A stretch of DNA of 24,192 nucleotides from a virus: positions 1 to 24,192 of the IMG/VR virus record IMGVR_UViG_3300042261_002409. One strand, 5' to 3'. This document shows, one piece after another, positions 7,956 to 14,204 of this stretch. The first letter of the stretch is position 1. Every line of letters starts with the position of its first letter. A program made the translations under genes and the position numbers. The notes below the pieces were generated by a model, which worked only from the letters and a program-made list of their open reading frames with translations, searched no databases and was not told the origin of the DNA.

Positions 7956-8329
7956 AAATTTCTGAGTGCCAGCGCCATCTCGCCCTGCGCGTTGATGCCC
8001 TTGAAGGCTAGGTCGATCAGCTGCGTCTTGATGGGCCGGGGCACCAGGTACTTGTTCTGCCGGCTGCACGCCGCCGGCCTCCCGTCCAGCACGAACCCCC
8101 GGGGCCACTCCAGGATGATGTAATCCAGGCTGTCCTTGTCCACCTCGACCTCGTCGACCGTGGTGCGCTCGATGCCGTCCGCCCCCTTCACCGTCGTGGT
8201 GTGCCGGGCCCGGATGGCGTCGTAGGTCTCCGTGGGCATCCGCCGGTAGATCACCTCTATCGTCGGGGACTTCTCATCGTCCACGAGCCGGAATCGCTCG
8301 TTTGGGCTGATCAGCTCAATCGGTCCCAT
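7901..8329 (-). CDS. Tail assembly chaperone (G-like)
   Basis: This 142-residue protein lies between tail tube and tape measure, where siphovirus-type phages encode the chaperone that holds the tape measure during tail assembly. The N-terminal part is beta-rich (ERFRLVDDEKSPTIEVIYRR), followed by a conserved-looking LEWPRGFVLDGRPAACSRQN segment. The last 17 residues (Pro/Ala-rich) are present only in the unshifted product. The ATG at 8329 has AGGAGC just upstream. An A-AAT-TTT heptamer in the correct register near the 3' end allows -1 frameshifting into a second frame. Confidence 0.85.
   Translation of the reverse strand: MGPIELISPNERFRLVDDEKSPTIEVIYRRMPTETYDAIRARHTTTVKGADGIERTTVDEVEVDKDSLDYIILEWPRGFVLDGRPAACSRQNKYLVPRPIKTQLIDLAFKGINAQGEMALALRNFPASSAPPAPEERQTPAA
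7955..7961 (-). promoter_or_regulatory. Programmed -1 frameshift slippery site
   Basis: On the coding strand the heptamer is AAATTTT, read in frame as A-AAT-TTT, a perfect X-XXY-YYZ arrangement. It lies in codons 123-125 of the chaperone, 54 bases before its stop, and the -1 frame stays open for 101 further codons. Confidence 0.85.
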
Positions 8330-8352
8330 CGCATGCTCCTGTGCGGCGTCGA

Positions 8353-8376
8353 ACGCGTCGGACCGGTCCGACGCGT
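8353..8376. repeat. 24-bp perfect palindrome between tail tube and chaperone genes
   Basis: The arms ACGCGTCGGACC and GGTCCGACGCGT abut with no spacer. It lies 18 bases beyond the tail tube stop and 23 bases before the chaperone start. It belongs to the GTCCGACCGG repeat style also seen at 16818. It could act as a transcript-end or processing hairpin, or a protein-binding site. Confidence 0.85.
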
Positions 8377-8394
8377 CCGATCGGCCGCGCCGAT

Positions 8395-9486
8395 TTAGGC
8401 CAGGTACGCCGCCTGGTCGTCGTACACGTACAGGATCACCACCGGGTTCGTCCCGTCGTCGTGCAGGTCGGCCTCGAACTTGATCGTCAGGCCGTCCTCC
8501 CGCACCCCGCGCCCGATCGGCTTCAGGTGCAGCCGCGGCAAAATCAGGTCGAAGCCGTACTTGTAGGCCCCCGTCGCCGCGATGATGGTGCCGGAATCCA
8601 CCTCGATCTCCAGCGCCGCGGCCACCTGGCCGCTGTAGTAGGCGCGCTCCGCCGCCAGCGTCGCGGCGTTCATGTCCAGCTCGACCATGATGGAGCCGCC
8701 CCGGCCCGGGCCGTGGTCCAGGTGAGTCCGCACCAGCCCGCCGCCGGGCGCGTAGCCCTTGTCCAGCAGGGGCCGGTTGTCCCACGAGAAGCTGAGGTCG
8801 TTCAGGCGGTTCGCCGCTCGGAAGTCGTCTGGCGTGGCGCTCGAGATGTTCTCGGCCCCCTGCGTGGGCGCCGCGTCGACGCTGACGTCCGCCCCGGTCT
8901 CCAGCCAGCAGTAGGTGTCCTGCCAGCGCAGGGGGAGCTGCGCCGTCAGTTTGGCCGGGAAGGCGTCGGCGGCCGCGGCACGCGACCCGCTGCCCACCAG
9001 GCTCGCCTCCACCGCCCAGAAATCCCCGTTGCGGTACAGCCGGAACGCGCTGGCCACGACCCCGGTGTACTTCGTCTGCTCGCCGCCCACCTTCTCCTGG
9101 ACGCCCACCGACGGCAGCGCCGCCGTGGCCGCCACCGGGACCAGCTTGTGGCGGTAGGCGGTCAGCGAGGCGTCCTGCACGTTGGCCGCCACGCTCCCCA
9201 GCGCCAGCGCGGCCAGGCCGCCCAGGTGCGTGGGCCGGACGGCGTCCTCGCCGTAGGCCAGGCGGACGTCCTGGCGAATGATCTGCTGCGCCGTCGGGTA
9301 CTGCGAGCCGTGCACCGTCCCCGCGTCCGACCGCAGCACGTCCGGCCAGTCCGCGATCGCGTTCTGGCCAAAGTCGAAGAGCTGGTGCGCGGCCCCCAGC
9401 GTCCAGGCCGCCGGCCCCACGTCGTAGGTCACCTCCTTGTCCCCGAACGACACCATTAATTGGTCCAGCACCCGACACGGTCGCAT
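8395..9486 (-). CDS. Tail tube protein (major tail protein)
   Basis: This 363-residue protein begins at the ATG at 9486, preceded by AAGGAGG at ideal spacing, the strongest ribosome-binding site in the window and expected for an abundant structural protein. It is beta-rich throughout, with segments such as VSFGDKEVTYDVGPAAWTLG near the N-terminus and LEIEVDSGTIIAATGAYKYG and LTIKFEADLHDD near the C-terminus, resembling the larger tail tube proteins of siphovirus-like phages. It precedes the frameshifting chaperone and tape measure. There is no sheath gene next to it, which argues for a non-contractile tail. The first nine codons upstream of the ATG lack an independent ribosome-binding site. 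Confidence 0.78.
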   Translation of the reverse strand: MRPCRVLDQLMVSFGDKEVTYDVGPAAWTLGAAHQLFDFGQNAIADWPDVLRSDAGTVHGSQYPTAQQIIRQDVRLAYGEDAVRPTHLGGLAALALGSVAANVQDASLTAYRHKLVPVAATAALPSVGVQEKVGGEQTKYTGVVASAFRLYRNGDFWAVEASLVGSGSRAAAADAFPAKLTAQLPLRWQDTYCWLETGADVSVDAAPTQGAENISSATPDDFRAANRLNDLSFSWDNRPLLDKGYAPGGGLVRTHLDHGPGRGGSIMVELDMNAATLAAERAYYSGQVAAALEIEVDSGTIIAATGAYKYGFDLILPRLHLKPIGRGVREDGLTIKFEADLHDDGTNPVVILYVYDDQAAYLA

Positions 9487-9509
9487 CACCCACCTCCTTG
9501 TGGCACCGC

Positions 9510-9553
9510 GCACAGCGCATAGGGCTTAGGCCTCCGTGCCCTGTGCGCTGTGC
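9510..9553. repeat. Long imperfect hairpin of TGCCCT-type repeats
   Basis: Arms 9510-9525 (GCACAGCGCATAGGGC) and 9538-9553 pair over 16 positions with one mismatch, leaving a 12-base loop. The element sits immediately after the DUF1834 gene stop and just upstream of the strong tail tube ribosome-binding site. No T-run follows on the minus strand, so a simple intrinsic terminator is not shown. Confidence 0.8.
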
Positions 9554-9555
9554 TC

Positions 9556-10026
9556 CTAGCCCAGCATCCGGTACTGCACCACGACGTCCCCGATCACGAC
9601 GGCCCAGCCCGTCTTGGGGTCGGCGGCCGTGTCCACCGCCGGCAGGTCCGTCACCAGCGCCGACTCCACGCCGGCGATCCGCGCGGCCAGCAGATTGGTG
9701 TGCAGCGCCGCCTCCACCAGGTCCTGCAGCTCGGCCGCCCCCAGCTCGCTCGCGCCCGCGTGCCCCACCACCGGCGACTCCACGTCGCGCCCCGGGTCCA
9801 CGTACCCCCGCACCACGACCGTGGCGGTCGCGCGGACCACCTGCCCCGTCCCCGCGGCGCGGGCCACGCCGCCGTCCGACACGGTCAGGCACGGGCGCGG
9901 GAGCGTCTCCGGGATGATCTCGTCCCCCGTGCCCTCCCGGACGACGATGCACACCCGGTTCTGCACCCCCGTGATGGAGGCTTTCAGCTCGTCTCGAACC
10001 GCCTTCAACAAGGCCGTCTTCTGCAT
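9556..10026 (-). CDS. Mu gp37-like head-tail connector protein (DUF1834)
   Basis: This 156-residue protein resembles Mu gp37/DUF1834 proteins, which act at the head-tail junction. The N-terminus is helical (KTALLKAVRDELKASI), followed by strands (VCIVVREG; TVVVRGYVDPG), a helix (AAELQDLVEAALHTNLL) and a closing strand pair (GWAVVIGDVVVQYRML). It follows the gpG-like gene and precedes the tail tube, as expected. The ATG at 10026 is preceded by GGAG within the duplicated leader sequence described at 10027. Confidence 0.7.
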   Translation of the reverse strand: MQKTALLKAVRDELKASITGVQNRVCIVVREGTGDEIIPETLPRPCLTVSDGGVARAAGTGQVVRATATVVVRGYVDPGRDVESPVVGHAGASELGAAELQDLVEAALHTNLLAARIAGVESALVTDLPAVDTAADPKTGWAVVIGDVVVQYRMLG

Positions 10027-10042
10027 GTCGCCGCGCTCCGGT
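10027..10042 (-). promoter_or_regulatory. Recurrent ribosome-binding-site leader, copy 1
   Basis: On the coding strand ACCGGAGCGCGGCGAC directly precedes the ATG. The same leader, with small changes, precedes the genes starting at 10720 and 11270. GGAG is the likely Shine-Dalgarno core. Confidence 0.7.
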
Positions 10043-10113
10043 CCGCAGTCCGAAGTCTTCAGTCCGCAGTCTTCGATCTGATGGCCTCGGACCGTGGACC
10101 TCGGACTGTGGAC
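10040..10113. repeat. GGACCTCGG/GTCCGAAG-type repeat tract
   Basis: The whole gap between the gpG-like and DUF1834 genes is filled by degenerate copies of GTCCGAAG, CAGTCCGCAGTC and GGACCTCGGAC. No promoter-like motif is obvious in it. Confidence 0.7.
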
Positions 10114-10114
10114 A

Positions 10115-10720
10115 TCACCCCACCAGCTTCCGCAGGTACTCCTCCAGAAGCTGCCACCACGTCCGCTCGTCCTCGGCCTGCACCACAAGGAACGGCCGGG
10201 GCGGGATATGCATCTGCCGCGTGTGCGGCCCCACCCGGCAGAATCCCTGCGCGATGATGCCCTTCCGCTGGACGACCTTGCCTTTGTTCGGTCCGCGCTT
10301 CACGGTGTGGGCATAGATCCCGTGCACATCGCGGGCCCGCACGCGCCGCAGGTACGGCCCGATCTGCGCCGGCCCCTGGAACCCCTCCTGGTGCACGTGG
10401 GCATACGCCGTGTTCGTCCCCACCCGCACCAGCCGCGGCGCCACGGCCTCGACCTGGATCGAGTTCTTCAGCGTCCCTCGATTGATCAGCGTCTTGGGCG
10501 ACCGCGTCGCCGGCCGGTGCCGGGCGGTGAACCCGGCGATCTTCCGGCTCGGGATCCACCGCGGCCGGCCGCCCAGCTCGAAGTTCCGCTGGACCGACGC
10601 CACCAGGTGCGCGCCGAACGCCCGCAGCGGGACCGACAGATCCCGCACCCCCGCCGCGATCGCCTTGGCCCCGGCCCGCGCCGCCTCCGCCCCCGTCAGC
10701 TTCACCCGCATCTCGATCAT
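10115..10720 (-). CDS. gpG-like virion morphogenesis / tail completion protein
   Basis: This 201-residue basic protein matches the Mu gpG-type virion morphogenesis family (tail completion, PF05069-like). It has an N-terminal helix (AARAGAKAIAAGVRDLSVPL), FELGGRPRWIPSRK, an RGTLKNSIQVEAV strand, a VGTNTAYAHVHQEGFQG segment and a C-terminal IPPRPFLVVQAEDERTWW, the usual order in this family. A middle stretch (about residues 120-175) is longer than in Mu. In Mu the gene lies just after the MuF gene, whereas here it sits between DUF1320 and DUF1834. The ATG at 10720 has the duplicated GGAG leader. Confidence 0.82.
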   Translation of the reverse strand: MIEMRVKLTGAEAARAGAKAIAAGVRDLSVPLRAFGAHLVASVQRNFELGGRPRWIPSRKIAGFTARHRPATRSPKTLINRGTLKNSIQVEAVAPRLVRVGTNTAYAHVHQEGFQGPAQIGPYLRRVRARDVHGIYAHTVKRGPNKGKVVQRKGIIAQGFCRVGPHTRQMHIPPRPFLVVQAEDERTWWQLLEEYLRKLVG

Positions 10721-10737
10721 CGTCGCTGCGCTCCGGT
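10721..10737 (-). promoter_or_regulatory. Recurrent ribosome-binding-site leader, copy 2
   Basis: ACCGGAGCGCAGCGACG directly precedes the ATG of the gpG-like gene and is identical over 17 bases to the leader at 11271-11287. Confidence 0.8.
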
Positions 10738-10811
10738 CCCCGGTCCGAGGTCCCCGGTCTTCGGTCTCCCGACCCCGACCCCCGGACCTCGGACCTCGGA
10801 CCTCGGACCTA
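10735..10811. repeat. GGACCTCGG-type repeat tract with inverted arms
   Basis: Four or more copies of GGTCCGAGG/GGACCTCGG fill the gap between DUF1320 and the gpG-like gene. Arms 10742-10753 and 10791-10802 are perfect 12-base inverted complements, so the transcript could form a hairpin. The tract touches the DUF1320 stop codon. Confidence 0.8.
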
Positions 10812-11270
10812 GTACCCGTCCAGCGTCCCCACCTCGCCCGTGCTGCTCCGGCCGATGGTGGCGATCCGATCCGCGGCCGTCCGGCTCGACTGCGCCGCCC
10901 CGCCACCGTCGGTCGCCACCGCCCCGCTCGTCGCGTCCGGCAGGACCATCTCGCCCCGGGCCAGGCGGCGCAGCGTGGCGATCGCCTCCTCGTAATCCTT
11001 CTGCCGCCGCTCGTTGGCCAGGCCCCGGTGGCCGTACAGATTCCAGGCGGCGATCGCCGCGGCCAGCTTCGTCAGCAGCGCGGGCACCGGCGCCACGGGG
11101 ATCGTGTACCGGGCCCCCAGGTACCCGTCGATCTCGGCATCCGCGTCCGCGATGGCCTTCGCCACGACGGCGGGATCCGCCACGCCGTCCCCGTTGTCGT
11201 CGGAAAGCCGCACCAGCTCCGCGCTGCTCAGCCCGCTATTCGTGATGTCCGCCTGCGTGCAGTAGCTCAT
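10809..11270 (-). CDS. Mu gp36-like head-completion protein (DUF1320)
   Basis: This 153-residue protein matches the DUF1320/Mu gp36 family. It starts YCTQADITNSGLSSAELVRL, followed by the acidic DDNGDGVADPAVVAKAIADA, then DAEIDGYLGARYTIPVAPVP and a helix containing AAAIAAWNLYGHRG, the family's signature order. Such proteins complete the head at the portal vertex. The ATG at 11270 is chosen because the GGAG-containing leader precedes it and DUF1320 proteins normally begin close to this motif. The C-terminal 40 residues (Gly/Ser/Ala-rich) are variable. Confidence 0.88.
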   Translation of the reverse strand: MSYCTQADITNSGLSSAELVRLSDDNGDGVADPAVVAKAIADADAEIDGYLGARYTIPVAPVPALLTKLAAAIAAWNLYGHRGLANERRQKDYEEAIATLRRLARGEMVLPDATSGAVATDGGGAAQSSRTAADRIATIGRSSTGEVGTLDGY

Positions 11271-11287
11271 CGTCGCTGCGCTCCGGT
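11271..11287 (-). promoter_or_regulatory. Recurrent ribosome-binding-site leader, copy 3
   Basis: The 17-base leader is identical to that at 10721-10737 and directly precedes the DUF1320 ATG. Confidence 0.8.
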
Positions 11288-11347
11288 TCGCGGTTCCCGG
11301 TTCGAGGGCCGCGATCCCCCACGCGGGATGCTCGGACCGCGAACCGG
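11283..11347. repeat. Nested inverted repeat downstream of the capsid gene
   Basis: Outer arms CCGGTTCGCGGT (11283-11294) and 11336-11347 are perfect complements. An inner ATCCC/GGGAT pair lies within the loop. It lies 73 bases beyond the capsid stop and overlaps the DUF1320 leader. It is a candidate processing or attenuation hairpin; no T-run follows. Confidence 0.75.
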
Positions 11348-11386
11348 GATCCGTCGGGGGGGCGGGAGGCGGGGCGATGGGGTCTG

Positions 11387-11421
11387 CCCCCTCGCCCCTC
11401 ACCCCTCACGCCTCACGCCCT
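11387..11421. repeat. Tandem heptamer tract (CCCCTCA type)
   Basis: About four to five heptamers of the form CCCCTCA/CGCCTCA run up to the capsid stop codon. The period is the same as in the TGCCCT tracts elsewhere, but the sequence differs. Confidence 0.7.
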
Positions 11422-12415
11422 ACGTGAGGATCGTGTCCTTCCACATGAACCCGCCGTAGGTCCCGGTAGCCAGGATGTGCGTCTCCTCCGCGACCTCGTA
11501 GACGTCCTGGTGCCGGCTCGCCTCGCGCCAGGTCGTCGTCCGTCGCACCTGCCCGCCCTCCTCCGGCGAATAGCGCAGGCGCGCCTGGCACAGCGCCATG
11601 GGCGTCTTGAGGCCCACGGTCGCCGGGCGGTAGAACAGGAAGGCCGAGCCCTTGCCCGCGTTGGCCTCCCAGATGTTCACGCTGGTGAAGTCGCTCGCGT
11701 CCTTCTTCTCGGCCGCGCTCGAGTAGATCGCCCCCGCGATCAGCACCTCCTCGAGCTGGAACAGCGCGGCCAGCATGGGGGCCGTCACGATCGCCCGCTC
11801 CACGTACTGGATCTTGGCCTGGACCGCGCTGAGCTGCTTGACCTTCGAGTAGGTGTTACCCGACAGCACCAGCACGTTCGGCCGGCGGCCGATGGCGGAC
11901 CGGATCGTCTCGATCCGCGTCTCGACGTCATCGATGAACGTGTTGGTGGCATCGTTCGGCGCCCACAGACCGGCCGCGTCCTCGCCCCCGGCGCCGGCGG
12001 CGGACCAGTTGGTCGCGTTGACCAGCGCGAACACCCGGCGCTCCTTGCTGAGGTCGATCTTGTCGCCGCACAGATCCAAGGCGTCCTGGTCCGGCTTCAG
12101 CGGCGGCGCCATCTGCGACCGGGACAGGCGCCGGTCCTCGTCCGTCACCTCGGCGGCGAACGCGAACTCCTTCGTGCTGATGGTCGCCCAGTCGATCGGG
12201 TACCCCCCGCGCTTGGCCTCGCCCCCGGGGCCGCGCATCTCGGCCTCGTCCCGGAACCAGGCGCCGCGCGGGTAGATCGCGATCTTGGCCTTCGGGTCCT
12301 CGATGTCGAGGATCTTCGCCACCCGGTCGCCGACGTACTCGGCGTTCCGGTAGGCGATGCTGACGTTCTGCAGCGGCCCCGTCACCAACAGGGACCGGAT
12401 ATCCGGCTGTCCCAT
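11420..12415 (-). CDS. Major capsid protein (HK97-fold type)
   Basis: This 331-residue protein occupies the major-capsid position after scaffold and decoration genes. The N-terminal third has the arm-and-strand pattern seen in capsid proteins (SIAYRNAEYVGDRVAKILDI, then KIAIYPRGAWFRDEAEMRGPG). It continues with a TKEFAFAAEVTDEDRRL strand-turn, a spine helix around DDVETRIETIRSAIGRRPNV and a C-terminal beta region (HQDVYEVAEETHILATGTYG). It does not read like Mu gpT, so the capsid may have been exchanged relative to Mu. The ATG at 12415 has AAAGGAG about seven bases upstream, a strong site fitting an abundant protein. The fold assignment is by pattern and position. Confidence 0.8.
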   Translation of the reverse strand: MGQPDIRSLLVTGPLQNVSIAYRNAEYVGDRVAKILDIEDPKAKIAIYPRGAWFRDEAEMRGPGGEAKRGGYPIDWATISTKEFAFAAEVTDEDRRLSRSQMAPPLKPDQDALDLCGDKIDLSKERRVFALVNATNWSAAGAGGEDAAGLWAPNDATNTFIDDVETRIETIRSAIGRRPNVLVLSGNTYSKVKQLSAVQAKIQYVERAIVTAPMLAALFQLEEVLIAGAIYSSAAEKKDASDFTSVNIWEANAGKGSAFLFYRPATVGLKTPMALCQARLRYSPEEGGQVRRTTTWREASRHQDVYEVAEETHILATGTYGGFMWKDTILT

Positions 12416-12482
12416 CGTTCGCTCCTTTCTCCTGCGGGGTGCGGGCGGGCGCGCGCGGCCCCCGCCCGGTCCGTCGCGACAG

Positions 12483-13514
12483 TTAGACCGTGATCACGGG
12501 GGGCGCGGCCACGCCGGCGCTGCCCAGGATCACCCAGCCGGTGACGGCGTCGACGAACAGCAGCGACACCGTATCGCCGGCGTCGGCGAAGACGATGGTG
12601 GCCCACCCCGTCTTGGTGGCCGGGGTCAGCGTGCCGGCGCCCCCGCCGTCCGTGCCGAGTACGATGGTCAGCACCTGGCCGGGCGTCCCATCCGCCAGGG
12701 TGAGCGCCTCGGCGTCGGCCCCGGTCGTCTTCACCACCACGCCGTGGGTGACGGGGATGGCCAGGCTGTCCGCGATCGAGGTGGTGCTCCCCGTCTTCCA
12801 GAACGCCTCCATGGCGGCAGTGACCTTCTTGGCGCCGATCGCCGTCACGCCGGCGTTGGTGATCGTCACGTCGCCGCTCGGGGTCTGGGCCGCGCCCGCG
12901 TCCCCCGCGCCGCCGATGATGATCTTGCCGTCGGCCAGGGCGAGCTCGGCGACGGTGAGCGGGACCGCCGGCGGCACGAGCAGCACGCCGCACAGATCAT
13001 CCTCCGCGCTGCTCGCCTCGACGACGACGCCGACGCGGTACTGGCCCGCCGCCGCCGTCTGGGCCTTGCCCGCATCCGCCGCGCCCACGTACTCCAGGGC
13101 CACGATGGCCCCGATGGCGAGGGCTTCCTTGGCGACCACCTTGGAAATTCCCCCACAGCCGAGGGGCGCGACCACGGCCGGATCGCCCAGTGTGGGCGCG
13201 TTCTGCAAGATCCCATAGGGGACGTCGGTGGCCGCATTCGGGAGCCGGATCTTTCCCGAGGTCGCGTCCAGCACGACGATGTGGTACTGGTAGTTGGAGA
13301 GGTCCTCCTCCGCCTCGTAGCTGTCCTTGGCCCGGACCATCTCCGTGGTGCCGATCGCCGGCAGCAGCAGGCCGCCGCCGCCCAGGAGCGCCAGCGTCTC
13401 CCACGGCGCCGCCGTGGCCACGGCACCGATCCCGATCCCCACCACCGCCAGGACGGCCAGGATCGCCAGCCCTCGCGGCGTCGTCATCCTCCGCCACATC
13501 CGCTGTACATTCAT
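12483..13514 (-). CDS. Capsid decoration / head-fibre protein (DUF2190-like) with hydrophobic N-terminus
   Basis: This 343-residue protein begins at the ATG at 13514 with GAGGAGG upstream. Residues 15-55 form two hydrophobic stretches (LAILAVLAVVGIGIGAVATA and TLALLGGGGLLLPAIG), unusual for a capsid protein. Residues 60-180 resemble DUF2190-type decoration proteins (YQYHIVVLDATSGKIRLP, DVPYGILQNAP, ALAIGAIVALEYVG, QYRVGVVVEASS). A linker around 215-235 (VTAIGAKKVTAAMEAFWK) leads to a C-terminal beta domain (GQVLTIVLGTDGGGAG, VSLLFVDAVTGWVILGSAGV) like those of head fibres or tail tips. It lies directly before the major capsid gene, consistent with an outer-head decoration. The hydrophobic part could be a wrongly included leader, but no later start has as good a ribosome-binding site. 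Confidence 0.7.
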   Translation of the reverse strand: MNVQRMWRRMTTPRGLAILAVLAVVGIGIGAVATAAPWETLALLGGGGLLLPAIGTTEMVRAKDSYEAEEDLSNYQYHIVVLDATSGKIRLPNAATDVPYGILQNAPTLGDPAVVAPLGCGGISKVVAKEALAIGAIVALEYVGAADAGKAQTAAAGQYRVGVVVEASSAEDDLCGVLLVPPAVPLTVAELALADGKIIIGGAGDAGAAQTPSGDVTITNAGVTAIGAKKVTAAMEAFWKTGSTTSIADSLAIPVTHGVVVKTTGADAEALTLADGTPGQVLTIVLGTDGGGAGTLTPATKTGWATIVFADAGDTVSLLFVDAVTGWVILGSAGVAAPPVITV

Positions 13515-13540
13515 CGTCCGTTCCTCCTCATTCCGTGGTG

Positions 13541-13580
13541 CCGTCCGGACCGATGCCCTCGGACCGTGGACCTCGGACTG
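13541..13580. repeat. GGACCTCGG-type repeat tract
   Basis: Degenerate copies (GTCCGGACCGA, CGGACCGTGGACCTCGGAC) lie between the protease/scaffold stop and the decoration protein's ribosome-binding site. Confidence 0.65.
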
Positions 13581-14204
13581 TTAGCGCTTCGGCGCGAGCT
13601 CCGTCGCGTAGGCCGTGGCCAGGTCGGGATTCGCCCGCTGCACCTCGGCGAATGCCAGGCTGTACGTGGCCTCCTTGTGGTCCTTCAGGTACTGCCCGGT
13701 CAACGTCTCCAGCTTCGCCCCGGCGGTGTCGCCGGCGGGCGCGGCCTTCGACGCCGGCGCCACCTCGCCGAACGTGACCACCTGCGGCAGCCCCTCGAAG
13801 AATCCCAGCAGGATCTCGCCCGGGTTCTTCGGCGGCTGCCCCTCGGCAAACGTCAGCGGCGTCTCCACGAGCAGCGCCTGCTCCAGCACCGCCGGCACCC
13901 CCGCCTCGCGCCAGGCGGGCAGGAACGTGCCGCCCTTGACCCCGGCCTCGACGAACGCGGCGACCCGCGCCTTCGCCTCGGCCACGCGCTGCGCCGCGGC
14001 CGTGCGCGCCCGCTCGGCCTCGAGTGCCTTGGCCACGGCCGCCTGCTCCCGCGCCGTCACGTCGGCCCCGCTGAACGTCCCCGGGCCCGGCGCCGCCTGC
14101 CGCTGGGCATGCGCGGCCTCCCCCTCGCCCATGGCCTTTTCCATGTCCCCGAAGAGGGCGGCCATCCCCTCCCGGAGCTTGCCCAGCATCTCCTTCATCG
14201 TCAT
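13581..14204 (-). CDS. Nested scaffold protein from internal start (Mu Z-like)
   Basis: The 207-residue C-terminal half of the protease gene can be made separately. The in-frame ATG at 14204 (MTMKEMLGKLREGMAALFGD) is preceded by AAAGGAGT eight bases upstream, a near-perfect ribosome-binding site in the middle of a coding region. In Mu the scaffold Z is produced in the same way from the 3' half of gene I. The product is helical and Ala/Glu/Lys-rich (about 216-320 of the full protein), as expected for an assembly scaffold later digested by the protease. Its C-terminus (TGQYLKDHKEATYSLAFAEV) is the usual capsid-contact end. Confidence 0.65.
   Translation of the reverse strand: MTMKEMLGKLREGMAALFGDMEKAMGEGEAAHAQRQAAPGPGTFSGADVTAREQAAVAKALEAERARTAAAQRVAEAKARVAAFVEAGVKGGTFLPAWREAGVPAVLEQALLVETPLTFAEGQPPKNPGEILLGFFEGLPQVVTFGEVAPASKAAPAGDTAGAKLETLTGQYLKDHKEATYSLAFAEVQRANPDLATAYATELAPKR

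Noticed and set aside
7957-8108. An independent start for the T-like frame around 8108.
   Set aside because: The segment before the slip site is out of frame with the chaperone and compositionally a shadow; the slippery heptamer gives a better explanation.
10721-11287. The repeated leader as a promoter.
   Set aside because: No convincing -35/-10 pair is visible; the common GGAG immediately before ATG fits a ribosome-binding site better.
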